A stretch of DNA of 64,000 bases from Brevibacillus sp. SYP-B805 (GTDB lineage Bacteria; Bacillota; Bacilli; Brevibacillales; Brevibacillaceae). The stretch covers positions 178,305-242,304 of the forward strand of contig NZ_JAALGD010000005.1 in assembly GCF_011059135.1 (NCBI RefSeq), given 5' to 3'. Shown piece after piece: positions 53,787 through 63,867 of this stretch. Under the pieces are notes generated by a model, which worked only from the letters and a program-made list of their open reading frames with translations, had not been told where the DNA came from and ran no database searches. Within the stretch, counting starts at the first letter, position 1, and the number at the start of each line of letters is the position of its first letter. Position numbers and translations under genes: made by a program.

Positions 53787-53934
53787 TATATCGGAACCTT
53801 TAAGTACTTTAAAGAAATAAAGGAGGGGAGAGAGGCTGGGGGCCCCCGCCGACAACAGCAAGGGACCCCGCTCGGCAAAGCGTTAGCTATTGCCGAGTGG
53901 TGGAGCGTTCGCTTAAGTCGGCGGGGATTTCTTA
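53787..53934 (+). repeat. Structured repeat family A, copy 2
   Basis: About 148 bp, nearly identical to 12562-12710 from the GGGGGCCCCC onward. The closing stem CCCCGCCGAC/GTCGGCGGGG and inner hairpins are unchanged. The leading 50 bp differ more (CC for TG, GG for CA) but keep TTTAAGTACTTTAAAG. It is non-coding. The following 150 bp before the promoter at 54085 hold a GCGGC-G-GGC / GCC-T-GCCGC hairpin at 54048-54070 and no gene. Confidence 0.82.
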
Positions 53935-54084
53935 TCCTTTCAGAAAGCGTTTTTGGGGCGCACAGCATTTCGCTCGCAGCCCGATGAATGTGTGGAGCTG
54001 CGACCGATAGGCCGGAACGCGCCATGCTCATCAGGAAACACGCGGCGGGCAAGCGGCCTGCCGCATGACGCATTTATACAAAGA

Positions 54085-54114
54085 TTTACAAAAATTAATG
54101 TTTTATGGTATTAT
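54085..54114 (+). promoter_or_regulatory. Sigma-A promoter of the HTH-TPR receptor/pro-peptide operon
   Basis: TTTACA (54085-54090), 18 bp, TATTAT (54109-54114), 50 bp before the receptor start, in an AT-rich tract. Confidence 0.6.
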
Positions 54115-54164
54115 ATGGAAAATATTAAGTGCTTGACCATCTATTTCGATTGGGGGGTGTGTTG

Positions 54165-55412
54165 ATGACGTTTGGCGAGGTTGTCAGAAGGTATCGTGAA
54201 CGTGAAAATCTTACCGTAACCGAATGCGCCCTGCGAACCGGGATCAACCGAAGCGTATGGTCACGCATTGAATCGGGAGATATCAGGCGGCCCGGGCTGT
54301 CGACGAGCCGGGCTATCGCGTCGGCGTTGGCCATCCCCTACGAGCAGGTGATTTTATATTATCTGGATAACTCCCAGCGGGGAGAGACGTTGAAAAAGCT
54401 GCTGCATGAAGCGGTCCTCCATACCAACAGGGACATTGTGCGAAAAGCCGCCCTCAAGCTGCTGGAAACGCCCAAAATGAACTCGTTCTTGACCCTGGAC
54501 TACCTGCTGCAGCTGGCCCGGGAGACGGAAAAGCCGGAGATCAAGCTTTCCCTGCTGAACGTCATCATCGAATATACCAAAAAGCACGGCATCCCCTTCT
54601 ATCTGGCCAAAGCCCTCTTCGAGCAGTATCAGGCTGAACGGGATGATTTCAGCAGGTTGGAAGAGACGTACCGGAAAGGCAAGGAACTGCTGCACTATAT
54701 CGAGTATCTGCAGCCGGATGAGCGCATCGCCGCCTACTATCGCCTGGGGATTCATGCCTATGTGCTGGATTATTACGGTGACAGCATCGAACTGTGCAGC
54801 AAAGGGCTGCGCGAAGATCAAGAGGACAGCAAGATGAAAGCCTCGGCTTTGATCACCATCATCAGCTCCTATCTTTATTTGGGCGATCTCATCTTGGCGG
54901 ACTATTATCTGCCGCAGTATGAAAGCAGCGCCTACGCCGATTTCCGTGCGAAACACCTTCGGGCCTTTATTTTGGCGAAAAAGGGGAGGTACGAGGAGGC
55001 GATCGATCTGTACAAGGCAAGTATGGAGGAAGCCACCCAGTTAGGCCGTATTTCCATTGCCCACGATATATTAGAGGTATGTATGGAAACAGGAAGAAAC
55101 GATATCATCGAAGAGTTGATCCAGTCGGAACATACATTTTTGCCTCTGGGCAATATCGACCATCCCAACAAGGTGAAAAATACGGCTGCGTATTATCAGC
55201 GAAAAGGGATGTGCCTGCTGTCTGTCGGACAGGTCGATGAGGGAATTGACAGCCTGATCCAGGCGCTGTCCTATTATCGACAGATTGGCAGGCATGAAAG
55301 AGTCACCGAGTGCATCTGTCACATTTTGGAGTATCACAGGCAAAATCATAAGAATTTGTCGATCGAATATTTGGAAAAAATTACCCAAATCATAGATAAT
55401 AGGATTAGATGA
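54165..55412 (+). CDS. HTH-TPR transcription regulator, RRNPP-type peptide receptor candidate
   Basis: 415 residues from ATG 54165 with GGGGGGTG upstream. Residues 4-62 form an XRE-type HTH (TFGEVVRRYRERENLTVTE, then GINRSVWSRIESGDIRR). Residues about 70-410 are a helical array with TPR-like pairs (AYYRLGIHAYVLDYYGDSIELC read in two helices, FILAKKGRYEEAIDLYKASMEEA, MCLLSVGQVDEGIDSLIQALSYY). This architecture is that of PlcR, NprR, AimR and PrgX receptors, which bind re-imported signal peptides in the TPR groove. A 42-residue exported peptide gene follows 18 nt downstream in the same operon. No phage genes surround it, so an arbitrium role is unlikely. Targets unknown; the module is probably autoregulated. 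Confidence 0.82.
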   Translation: MTFGEVVRRYRERENLTVTECALRTGINRSVWSRIESGDIRRPGLSTSRAIASALAIPYEQVILYYLDNSQRGETLKKLLHEAVLHTNRDIVRKAALKLLETPKMNSFLTLDYLLQLARETEKPEIKLSLLNVIIEYTKKHGIPFYLAKALFEQYQAERDDFSRLEETYRKGKELLHYIEYLQPDERIAAYYRLGIHAYVLDYYGDSIELCSKGLREDQEDSKMKASALITIISSYLYLGDLILADYYLPQYESSAYADFRAKHLRAFILAKKGRYEEAIDLYKASMEEATQLGRISIAHDILEVCMETGRNDIIEELIQSEHTFLPLGNIDHPNKVKNTAAYYQRKGMCLLSVGQVDEGIDSLIQALSYYRQIGRHERVTECICHILEYHRQNHKNLSIEYLEKITQIIDNRIR

Positions 55413-55430
55413 TATGAGAGGAGGGGTACG

Positions 55431-55559
55431 ATGAAAAAGTTGCTGTCTGCAATGTTGTTCTCTGCTCTTCTGTTCACACTCGCGATCGCTCCCGTAACAT
55501 TCGCGGCTCAGAATGAGAACGCAAGCGTCGTCATCAACTCACCCGATCCTGAGTGGTAA
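55431..55559 (+). CDS. Secreted pro-peptide, putative quorum-sensing signal precursor
   Basis: 42 residues: MKKLLSAMLFSALLFTLAIA then PVTFAAQNENASVVINSPDPEW. It has a positive N-terminus, a hydrophobic core and a probable signal-peptidase site after VTFA or VTFAA (about residues 25-26), leaving a 16-17-residue tail that ends NSPDPEW. GAGAGGAGGGG lies 7 nt before the ATG and a strong terminator follows. Size, export signal, lack of cysteines and position directly after an HTH-TPR receptor match Phr, PapR, NprX and AimP precursors, whose active peptides are usually 5-10 C-terminal residues. The mature form (perhaps SPDPEW or near it) is inference. Confidence 0.78.
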   Translation: MKKLLSAMLFSALLFTLAIAPVTFAAQNENASVVINSPDPEW

Positions 55560-55590
55560 ACCGTCCGCAAGATTTTTTGAGAGAAAAGAG

Positions 55591-55643
55591 AAAAAGCTGC
55601 GCCAGCAAGGGGGGAATACTGCTGCTTGCTGGCCAGCTTTTTT
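55591..55643. terminator. Strong terminator after the pro-peptide gene (bidirectional)
   Basis: AAAAAGCTG-CG-CCAGCAAG pairs with CTTGCTGG-C-CAGCTTTTTT. A/T-runs on both sides allow it to serve the convergent 42-residue gene too. Confidence 0.85.
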
Positions 55644-55688
55644 ACATAGGATTATCAGTTTTAAACCAGAGAAGTGATTACACTGCTA

Positions 55689-55817
55689 TTACTCTTGATC
55701 CCCCTCCTTTTCCCCCAGCATCCGGGGAAGGATATGCGCCACGATCAAGTCATAGGCCAGCCGGAGCGCCTCCCGGCCGGGCGGATTCACGACGATCTCC
55801 TTCTCCTCTCCCTGCAT
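55689..55817 (-). CDS. Small acidic protein of unknown function (42 aa)
   Basis: ATG 55817 to TAA 55689. It begins MQGEEKEIVVNPPGREALRL, continues through AYDLIVAHILPRM and ends GEKEGDQE. AGGAGGTG lies about 10 nt upstream, the stop is followed by a shared terminator, and the sequence looks like a compact helix-rich peptide. No signal sequence or known family recognised. It converges with the pro-peptide gene and diverges from the acyl-CoA synthetase gene. A role linked to either is not shown. Confidence 0.6.
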   Translation of the reverse strand: MQGEEKEIVVNPPGREALRLAYDLIVAHILPRMLGEKEGDQE

Positions 55818-55958
55818 CCCGATGACACCTCCTGCCTTATGGGTATGCGGGCATGCATGTCTGTTTGTTCGAATGTTGAATTTTGCGAACATTGACAACT
55901 TTCTTCCCGAGTCGGAAAATGAAGACGATGGACAAAGGAACGAAACGGAGGGGGATGC

Positions 55959-57902
<1,944 letters not shown>

Positions 57903-57925
57903 GTTCCGCCAGGACAGACCAGCAA

Positions 57926-58012
57926 CCCCCGACCGGCAGCCGGCCGGGGGCTCAACCTTCATGAAAGATAAAGAAGTTTGTCATTAGTCTGGGCCGGCAA
58001 TACCGGCCTTTT
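57926..58012 (+). terminator. Two hairpins after the acyl-CoA synthetase gene
   Basis: CCCCCG-A-CCGG/CCGG-C-CGGGGG (57926-57950) lacks a T-tract. GGCCGG-CAATA-CCGGCC (57992-58008) is followed by TTTTGC and is the likelier terminator. The rest of the 262-bp gap shows nothing else clear. Confidence 0.65.
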
Positions 58013-58165
58013 GCTTTGGCAAAATCATGAATTGTTGCGCGGAGTCCGCAAATTTTTGCGGGGAAGGGTTCATCGTTTGCGCGTTTGCATGGCTTCTCCT
58101 GCTTTATGATGTGTTCATACCGACCAAGGTGTAAGGTACGAATTCATTTTGAGGAGGAGCATCAA

Positions 58166-59530
58166 ATGAAAAGGTTATTATGGCGTATCGTTGTTTATTT
58201 TTGTATTTTCGTTGTGTTTGTGGGAGGGATCGGTCTCATCGGATTTCTGCGTGAAAAGCAGGATTATTGGACAGCGGGCCGCAAACAGCCGGTACCTGCC
58301 TTGCAAGGTTTGGTAAAACCTGCCTATGATCCAAACAAACCGACGGTGGCGGTCGTCCTGGGGAATCCAACCACAGAGGTTTTTGATTTCATGGTTCCCT
58401 ACGAAATGTTCGTGATGACAGATGCCTATAATGTGTATGCGGTTGCCCAGGATCATCATGTGACGACTTTAACGGGTGGCCTGGATCTGGCCCCGCACTA
58501 TTCATTTCAAGAATTAGATCAAATGTTGGGAAAAAGTCCCGATCTGATCGTGGTTCCGTTTATTCCGATTGTGGATGAGGAAAAGTATAAACCGGTCCGT
58601 GAATGGCTGCAAAAACATGCCAATACCCAGATACTCAGCATTTGTGGCGGCGCGGCCAATATTGCTGACGCCGGTTTGGCGAAAGGAAAATCCATCACGA
58701 CACATTGGCAGGTGTTCACCCAGTTCAGTAAGATGTATCCTGACGCCAACTGGGTAAGGGGGCTTCGTTATGTACACGACGGGAACGTTGTCGCTTCGGC
58801 TGGTCTGACATCAGGCATTGACGCTGTCCTCTACGTCATCTCCCAACAACTGGGCGAACCGATGGCGGAAAAAATTGCGCAGGAAATGAATTACCCTTCT
58901 TATCACTTCGTTAAAAATCCGAAGGTGGAACCGTATTATATTGATTGGAGCGAAGCCATTTATAATTTCAACCAAGCATTTCAGTGGAACAGGAAAAAGA
59001 CGGGCGTGCTGCTGTATAACGGCATGGATGACGGAGCACTGACCACGATATTTGATACGTATGCCGCTTCCGGCACGACAAAGGTTTACACCATTGCAAG
59101 TTCCAAACAGCCGATCGTTACCAAATATCATCTGAATCTCATCCCCCGATACGATATGTCGGATGCCCCAAAAATAGAAAGAATGTTCGTTACAGGGTCG
59201 GAGGCAAAGTCGATGGCGGCGGATGTTGTCAAGCAGTGGAACGACAAGGGTACGGGAGTGGAGCCGGAGTTCATCCACAGCGAATCGGCAGACAGGTTTA
59301 TCTTCGATGCGCCGCTGGAAGACCTGGCCAAGCAGGAGGATATTCTGACCGCCAAATATGGCGCCAAACGGCTGGAATACCGTGCAACGCATCTGAAACT
59401 GGAAGGCAAACCATTCTCTTTTGAAACTTTCGGCATACTGTTCCTGTTGACTGTCATATCCGTGCTGCTGGCAAGGTATATTGACAGACGATTCATCATC
59501 GGCAAGATTGCTTCCTCGAAACATTGCTAA
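58166..59530 (+). CDS. Membrane-anchored tandem DJ-1/PfpI-like protein
   Basis: 454 residues from ATG 58166 with GAGGAGGAG upstream. One N-terminal helix (VVYFCIFVVFVGGIGLIGF) and one near the C-terminus (GILFLLTVISVLLARYI) bracket the middle. Residues about 55-235 form a DJ-1/PfpI domain with the nucleophile elbow ILSICGGAANIADAG (Cys about 160) and TSGIDAVLYV, as in AraC-type N-domains (GATase1-like). A second, weaker copy at about 270-390 (GVLLYNGMDDGALTTIFDTY) lacks a clear nucleophile. Whether the domain faces in or out is not clear. Codon use is more AT-rich than its neighbours. Function unknown. Confidence 0.75.
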   Translation: MKRLLWRIVVYFCIFVVFVGGIGLIGFLREKQDYWTAGRKQPVPALQGLVKPAYDPNKPTVAVVLGNPTTEVFDFMVPYEMFVMTDAYNVYAVAQDHHVTTLTGGLDLAPHYSFQELDQMLGKSPDLIVVPFIPIVDEEKYKPVREWLQKHANTQILSICGGAANIADAGLAKGKSITTHWQVFTQFSKMYPDANWVRGLRYVHDGNVVASAGLTSGIDAVLYVISQQLGEPMAEKIAQEMNYPSYHFVKNPKVEPYYIDWSEAIYNFNQAFQWNRKKTGVLLYNGMDDGALTTIFDTYAASGTTKVYTIASSKQPIVTKYHLNLIPRYDMSDAPKIERMFVTGSEAKSMAADVVKQWNDKGTGVEPEFIHSESADRFIFDAPLEDLAKQEDILTAKYGAKRLEYRATHLKLEGKPFSFETFGILFLLTVISVLLARYIDRRFIIGKIASSKHC

Positions 59531-59741
59531 ACTTCTTCCAAATAGGGGCGTAGGTTTCGATGAGGGGGAGCCATGCGAGTGGTTCCCCTTCGCAGCTGCC
59601 CGTCCCGTTTTGGCCGTTCAGCACATTTTGCGGCCGCCCCCCATTTTTTTGCGGGCCAACGTCAGAAGATTCCATTAAAATTGTCTTAGACGGGATTGAG
59701 AAATGCCTGTGAGGTCAGATGAAGACAAGGAGAATCTGGTG

Positions 59742-61934
59742 ATGGATAAGGATCAGGCGCAGCGAGCGGCCATCGAGATGGACAAAAGTGAGGAAAAGTA
59801 CCGGATTATCGCTGAGAATACATTGGATACGATTGTGCTCGTCGATACCAATGCGATTGTGTGTTATGTATCGCCATCCATCAAGACCTTGACGGGTTAC
59901 GACATCGAAGAGTACGAAGGGATGGATGCATTTGAGCTCATTCATCCGGATGACAGGGAACGCGTTCGACAATCCAATGCATATGTTGTCCAATCCAAAA
60001 CGCCGGTGGATGTGGAGTATCGGGTGATCCATGCGCAGGGCCATACGGTTCATGTGGAAACACGGGTAAAGCCGGTTCTGGACGTGGATGGTAACGTAAA
60101 GTACGTGGTAGCGGTTGTGAGGGATGTAACCGCACGGAAAAAGACCGAGCAGTTGCTGCAAAACATCTTGGATAATGTAAACGCTGCGGTTTGGTCGACC
60201 GACAGGGATTTTACCCATTATACGTTTTGTTCGGAAAGCATCGAGAAAATAGCCGGATTGCCGAGGCAGGAAATCATGGCCAACCCGATTCGTCTGCATG
60301 ACCATATCCACCCCGATGATAACGCGCTTCTTATGGGGGAAGTGAAAAACAAGCTCGATATGGGCATACCGGTCGACCAGGTGCTTCGTTTCATCCATGT
60401 TGAAGGTGAAACCAGATGGGGCCGACTGATTGTCCATCCTTATCTGGACAATGCGGGTGCTGTCGAACGACTCGACGGCATCATCCTGGATATTACCGAG
60501 AAGAAGCGTTCCGAGTTGGCGCTGGAGGAGAGTGAACAAAGGTATAAGTCGTTGTTTGAACATAATCTGGACGGCGTATTTTCCATTGATTTGAACAGGC
60601 TGTATTTTGTCAATGCCAATCGGTCATTTGAGGAGATTACAGGCATCCAGATAGACAATCTGTCCGATCGCTGCTTTATGGGGTTGATTCATGATGAGGA
60701 TCACGCGTCGGTATATGAAGCGCTGTTCCATGTGGCCCAAAAGAAAGAGCCGAGGGATATCGAATGCCACATCATGAAAGCAGGACAGATTGAGAGAATG
60801 GTAAATATTACGTTTGTCCCCATCCTCCTGTCAGGGGAGCTGAACGGTGTGCACGGGATTATCAAAGATATTACGGAACGAAAAAGAGAAGAGAGAGAAT
60901 TGATCCAAAGCGAAGAAAGATACAAAACCCTCCAGCAAAGTTTAAACCGGTTCTCCAACGACCTCGCCAACGTGATGAAAGTATCGGAATTGGAGAACCG
61001 GTTAATGGAGGAAATAAGGACGGTCCTGCAGGTCACCCATGTATCCATTGAAGAAGTGCCGAGAGGGCAGGAACCTGTTTCCATAAACCCGCATGATATC
61101 TGGGTGAAAATCGGAGAGAAGCAGCAGCCGGTCTATTTACGGGTCGGCATGGATCATTCCCTGCTAAAGATTGAGGAAGAATGGCTTGAAACCGCCGTTC
61201 ATTATGTCACGCTCCTCTACGACAATCTCCAGCTGATTGAAGACCTGATGAAGCGCCTCGAGGACATGGTAAGCAACAACGACACGCCCAAATGGATGCT
61301 GAGACTCTTGTTTAAGCTGTCGGAAAAGGAAAGAGCTTCGTTATCCAGCGACCTGCATGATTCGGTGCTGCAGGATCTGATTATCTGGTATCGCAAGCTG
61401 GAATCATTACGCTCCCAAGCGGCATTTGATCAGGAAACAGAGCGTGAACTGATTCAAATCGAAGAGGGACTTCTTGACGCCATTCACCAGATCCGCATTA
61501 CCTGCAACGAACTGCGCCCCCCTTTTCTGCTGAAAATGGGGCTTGTCGAATCCTTGAAAAGTTTATTTGCATATACGCGGATGTTTGCCAATTACGAGAT
61601 CGAGTTTTCGGCGGAGCAGTTCGATGGTTCGTTAAATGAGGAGCAGATTCTCGGGGTATATCGAATCGTTCAGGAATTGTTAAACAATGCATCGAAGCAC
61701 TCCAAGGCAACTAAGGTGACCATGGCGCTGACAAGCACGAAAGATCACATTTCTTTTTCCTATTCCGACAACGGGGTCGGGATGGATTTATCCGCTTTTG
61801 AAGGCTCGTTTCAACATATGGGCATCGCAGGCATCGAGAAAAGGGTTCTCAGTTTGGAAGGGGAAGTGGAATTGAAATCTGCCCCGCAGCAAGGGTTTCA
61901 CGTCAATATTCATTTTCCCCAAAATTCAGCCTGA
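59742..61934 (+). CDS. Cytosolic multi-PAS sensor histidine kinase (HisKA_3, ComP/DegS class)
   Basis: 730 residues from ATG 59742, 9 nt after AAGGAG. Three PAS/PAC units at about 17-140, 141-265 and 268-392 (each ending DVTARKK, DITEKKR, DITERKR). A linker of about 130 residues leads to the dimerisation/phosphoacceptor motif LSSDLHDSVLQD (His about 555) and an HATPase (QELLNNASKHSKAT, SDNGVGMD). No transmembrane helix, so it senses a cytosolic cue, possibly redox, oxygen or a ligand via PAS. The kinase core resembles ComP. It is followed 11 nt later by a ComA-like regulator. Confidence 0.88.
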   Translation: MDKDQAQRAAIEMDKSEEKYRIIAENTLDTIVLVDTNAIVCYVSPSIKTLTGYDIEEYEGMDAFELIHPDDRERVRQSNAYVVQSKTPVDVEYRVIHAQGHTVHVETRVKPVLDVDGNVKYVVAVVRDVTARKKTEQLLQNILDNVNAAVWSTDRDFTHYTFCSESIEKIAGLPRQEIMANPIRLHDHIHPDDNALLMGEVKNKLDMGIPVDQVLRFIHVEGETRWGRLIVHPYLDNAGAVERLDGIILDITEKKRSELALEESEQRYKSLFEHNLDGVFSIDLNRLYFVNANRSFEEITGIQIDNLSDRCFMGLIHDEDHASVYEALFHVAQKKEPRDIECHIMKAGQIERMVNITFVPILLSGELNGVHGIIKDITERKREERELIQSEERYKTLQQSLNRFSNDLANVMKVSELENRLMEEIRTVLQVTHVSIEEVPRGQEPVSINPHDIWVKIGEKQQPVYLRVGMDHSLLKIEEEWLETAVHYVTLLYDNLQLIEDLMKRLEDMVSNNDTPKWMLRLLFKLSEKERASLSSDLHDSVLQDLIIWYRKLESLRSQAAFDQETERELIQIEEGLLDAIHQIRITCNELRPPFLLKMGLVESLKSLFAYTRMFANYEIEFSAEQFDGSLNEEQILGVYRIVQELLNNASKHSKATKVTMALTSTKDHISFSYSDNGVGMDLSAFEGSFQHMGIAGIEKRVLSLEGEVELKSAPQQGFHVNIHFPQNSA

Positions 61935-61945
61935 AGGTGATGGAT

Positions 61946-62593
61946 ATGGAAATCTTGTTGATTGATGACCACAGGTCGGTCGTAGAAGGAACGAAGATGC
62001 TGATCGAATCCGAGCCGGACATGCATGTCACGATTGAGACGGATGTTTTTTGCGTGCCGGACCTGGTGCGCCTCAAGAAGTTTGACGTCATGCTGTTGGA
62101 TTTATACATGCCCAATATGAACGGCGTCGATTTGACGCGCAAAATTCTCGATTATGTTCCCGATGCCGTGATCCTGATCTATTCGGGGTTTGAAATCGCA
62201 CCTCATTTCAATTTGCTGATGGAAGCAGGCGTTTCCGGTTTCATTGCCAAAACATCCACCCGGGACCAATTGATCCAGGCGATCCGCTGCGCTGCGAGGA
62301 AAGAGGCCATTGTCCCGATGCAGCTGCTCAAGCAGCTCAGGCGGCAGGAGATTGTGGTGCAGGGGGAAACGGATCATGAGAAAACGACGATCACCCAGGA
62401 AGAAGACAGGCTGCTTCGGGAACTGGCAAAAGGGAAGAGCAACAAGGAGATTTCAAAAACGCTGATGATCAGCCAGCGCTCCCTGGAATACAGTCTGACG
62501 GAGCTTTTCCAAAAGCTGCATGTCAGTTCACGGGTTGAGGTTATTAAAAAGGCAAAAAGCCTGGGGATCCTGCCAACAGAAGATTTATACTAA
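61946..62593 (+). CDS. ComA/NarL-family response regulator
   Basis: 215 residues. Receiver with acidic pair Asp7/Asp8 (LLIDDHRSVVEGTKML), phosphoacceptor Asp52 (MLLDLYMP) and Lys in AKTSTRD. The C-terminal LuxR-type HTH (LLRELAKGKSNKEISKTL, SQRSLEYSLTELFQKLHV) strongly resembles ComA. ATG 61946 follows GAAGGTG; ATG 61940 and GTG 61937 are alternatives. The partner is the PAS kinase just upstream. No comQ/comX genes are present, so the input differs from the ComX system. Confidence 0.88.
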   Translation: MEILLIDDHRSVVEGTKMLIESEPDMHVTIETDVFCVPDLVRLKKFDVMLLDLYMPNMNGVDLTRKILDYVPDAVILIYSGFEIAPHFNLLMEAGVSGFIAKTSTRDQLIQAIRCAARKEAIVPMQLLKQLRRQEIVVQGETDHEKTTITQEEDRLLRELAKGKSNKEISKTLMISQRSLEYSLTELFQKLHVSSRVEVIKKAKSLGILPTEDLY

Positions 62594-62661
62594 AGCGTGT
62601 TCGGGGCTGGAAAATACCGGCCGCAGCAGTTAGAGTTTGATGCGGAAATACGGCTCTACGA

Positions 62662-62690
62662 TTGACAGCACATCGCTGCGGTGCTATTTT
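62662..62690 (+). promoter_or_regulatory. Promoter or terminator-like element upstream of the dioxygenase gene
   Basis: TTGACA (62662-62667), 17 bp, TATTTT (62685-62690) is a plausible promoter with a weak -10. AGCAC and GTGCT (62667-62685) pair and are followed by ATTTTT, so the same bases could terminate the kinase/regulator operon. It may do both. Confidence 0.45.
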
Positions 62691-62813
62691 TAAATTACAA
62701 ATAGTAAGTGACTTATTTTTGGTTAGAAAATCCTTTTCCCGAAGAAGCTGACAACGGCTCGCCGGCCATAAGCCAACCGATAGGAAAATGACAAGAAAGG
62801 CATGTGAAACGAG

Positions 62814-63587
62814 ATGACCCCTTCGTTCTTTATCTGTCATGGCGCTCCCGATATCGCCATCCAACAAACGGACTACACCCGGTTTCTCAACGGGCTGTCC
62901 CAAACGTTTGCCAAACCGAAAGCGATTCTGGTTTTTTCCGCTCACTGGGAGAGCCGGACGCTTTCCCTCACCTATACCGACGACACCTATGAAACGATCT
63001 ATGATTTTGGCGGCTTCCCGGATGAATTGTACAGGATCACCTATCCGGCCAAAGGGTCGACGGCGGTGGCGGAGGAAGTGGTGCGCCTGTTCGAGGAGCA
63101 GGGGATTCCTGTTCAGAGGGATATGGTCAGGGGACTGGATCACGGGGCATGGGTCGTGCTGCGCCTGATCTATCCGGAGGCTGATATTCCGGTCATTGCG
63201 CTGTCGGTCAATCCCTTCCTGCCGCCGGAAGAACAGTACCGGATCGGCAAAGCGCTCGGAAGGCTGCGGGAAGAAGATGTCCTCATCATCGGCAGCGGGG
63301 CAACCTCCCACAATTTGCGCATGCTGAAGTGGGGGCAGCAGGAACCGGAGGCCTGGACCACAGCCTTTGATGATTGGCTGATCGATGCGGTGGAGAACTG
63401 GCGGACGGATGCGCTGTTTGCTTATGAAGAACAAGCGCCGTACGCCAAGCTGGCCGTGCCGCGTCCGGAGCACTTCGTTCCGCTGTTTCTCGCGATGGGC
63501 AGCGGAGATGGTCGGAAACAGGCAGCGCTTTTGCACCGCAGCTATGATCTCGGCACGCTGAGCTACATCTGCTTCCGGTTTGATTGA
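62814..63587 (+). CDS. LigB-type extradiol dioxygenase family protein (DODA/YgiD-like)
   Basis: 257 residues. Metal-ligand motifs of class III dioxygenases: FFICHGAPD (His9), FSAHWES (His about 44), GLDHGAWVVL (His about 108) and GATSHNL (His about 164). Plant and bacterial homologues cleave catecholic rings such as L-DOPA; YgiD is reported as a DOPA 4,5-dioxygenase. The native substrate is unknown. Ribosome site is weak (GTGAAACGAG). Monocistronic and ended by a strong terminator. Confidence 0.87.
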   Translation: MTPSFFICHGAPDIAIQQTDYTRFLNGLSQTFAKPKAILVFSAHWESRTLSLTYTDDTYETIYDFGGFPDELYRITYPAKGSTAVAEEVVRLFEEQGIPVQRDMVRGLDHGAWVVLRLIYPEADIPVIALSVNPFLPPEEQYRIGKALGRLREEDVLIIGSGATSHNLRMLKWGQQEPEAWTTAFDDWLIDAVENWRTDALFAYEEQAPYAKLAVPRPEHFVPLFLAMGSGDGRKQAALLHRSYDLGTLSYICFRFD

Positions 63588-63621
63588 GAGTGGGAATGGG
63601 GGTCAGTCGTTCGGCACACTG

Positions 63622-63649
63622 AACACTGCGCATCGGCGCAGTGTTTTTT
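63622..63649 (+). terminator. Intrinsic terminator
   Basis: AACACTGCGC pairs with GCGCAGTGTT around ATCG, then T-tract. Confidence 0.87.
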
Positions 63650-63704
63650 GGCTTGTCGAGGAAAGATTGGCGCGGGGAAAAACGGATTTTGATTCAGCTA
63701 AAGC

Positions 63705-63719
63705 AGGAAACGTTTTCAC
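63705..63719 (-). promoter_or_regulatory. Possible cre site
   Basis: On the minus strand GTGAAAACGTTTCCT fits TGNAANCGNWNNCW from its second base. No gene start is within reach in this window, so relevance depends on the unseen gene to the right. Confidence 0.35.
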
Positions 63720-63840
63720 GCGAAACGAATAAAAAAAAGCACATATAGCATAGCGATGGGTTTGCTTCGCAATCAGTCCCAGCTTTCAATTGGTATAGGT
63801 TTTTGTTGCTCTTCATGTATGGCAGACCACTCATGCGGAT

Positions 63841-63861
63841 AATGATAATAATATTATCATT
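63841..63861. promoter_or_regulatory. 21-bp palindrome of Fur-box-like GATAAT units
   Basis: AATGATAATA-A-TATTATCATT is a perfect 10+1+10 inverted repeat built of GATAAT/ATTATC units like iron-responsive Fur boxes. The half-site spacing differs from the strict 7-1-7 form. It lies in the last 160 bp of the window, upstream of a hairpin and an unseen gene. Confidence 0.5.
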
Positions 63862-63867
63862 AATGGA

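Noticed and set aside
54165..55559. Reading the HTH-TPR/pro-peptide pair as a phage arbitrium (AimR-AimP) system
   Set aside because: No integrase, repressor, structural or other phage genes are in the surrounding sequence; neighbours are an HD-GYP protein and an acyl-CoA synthetase.
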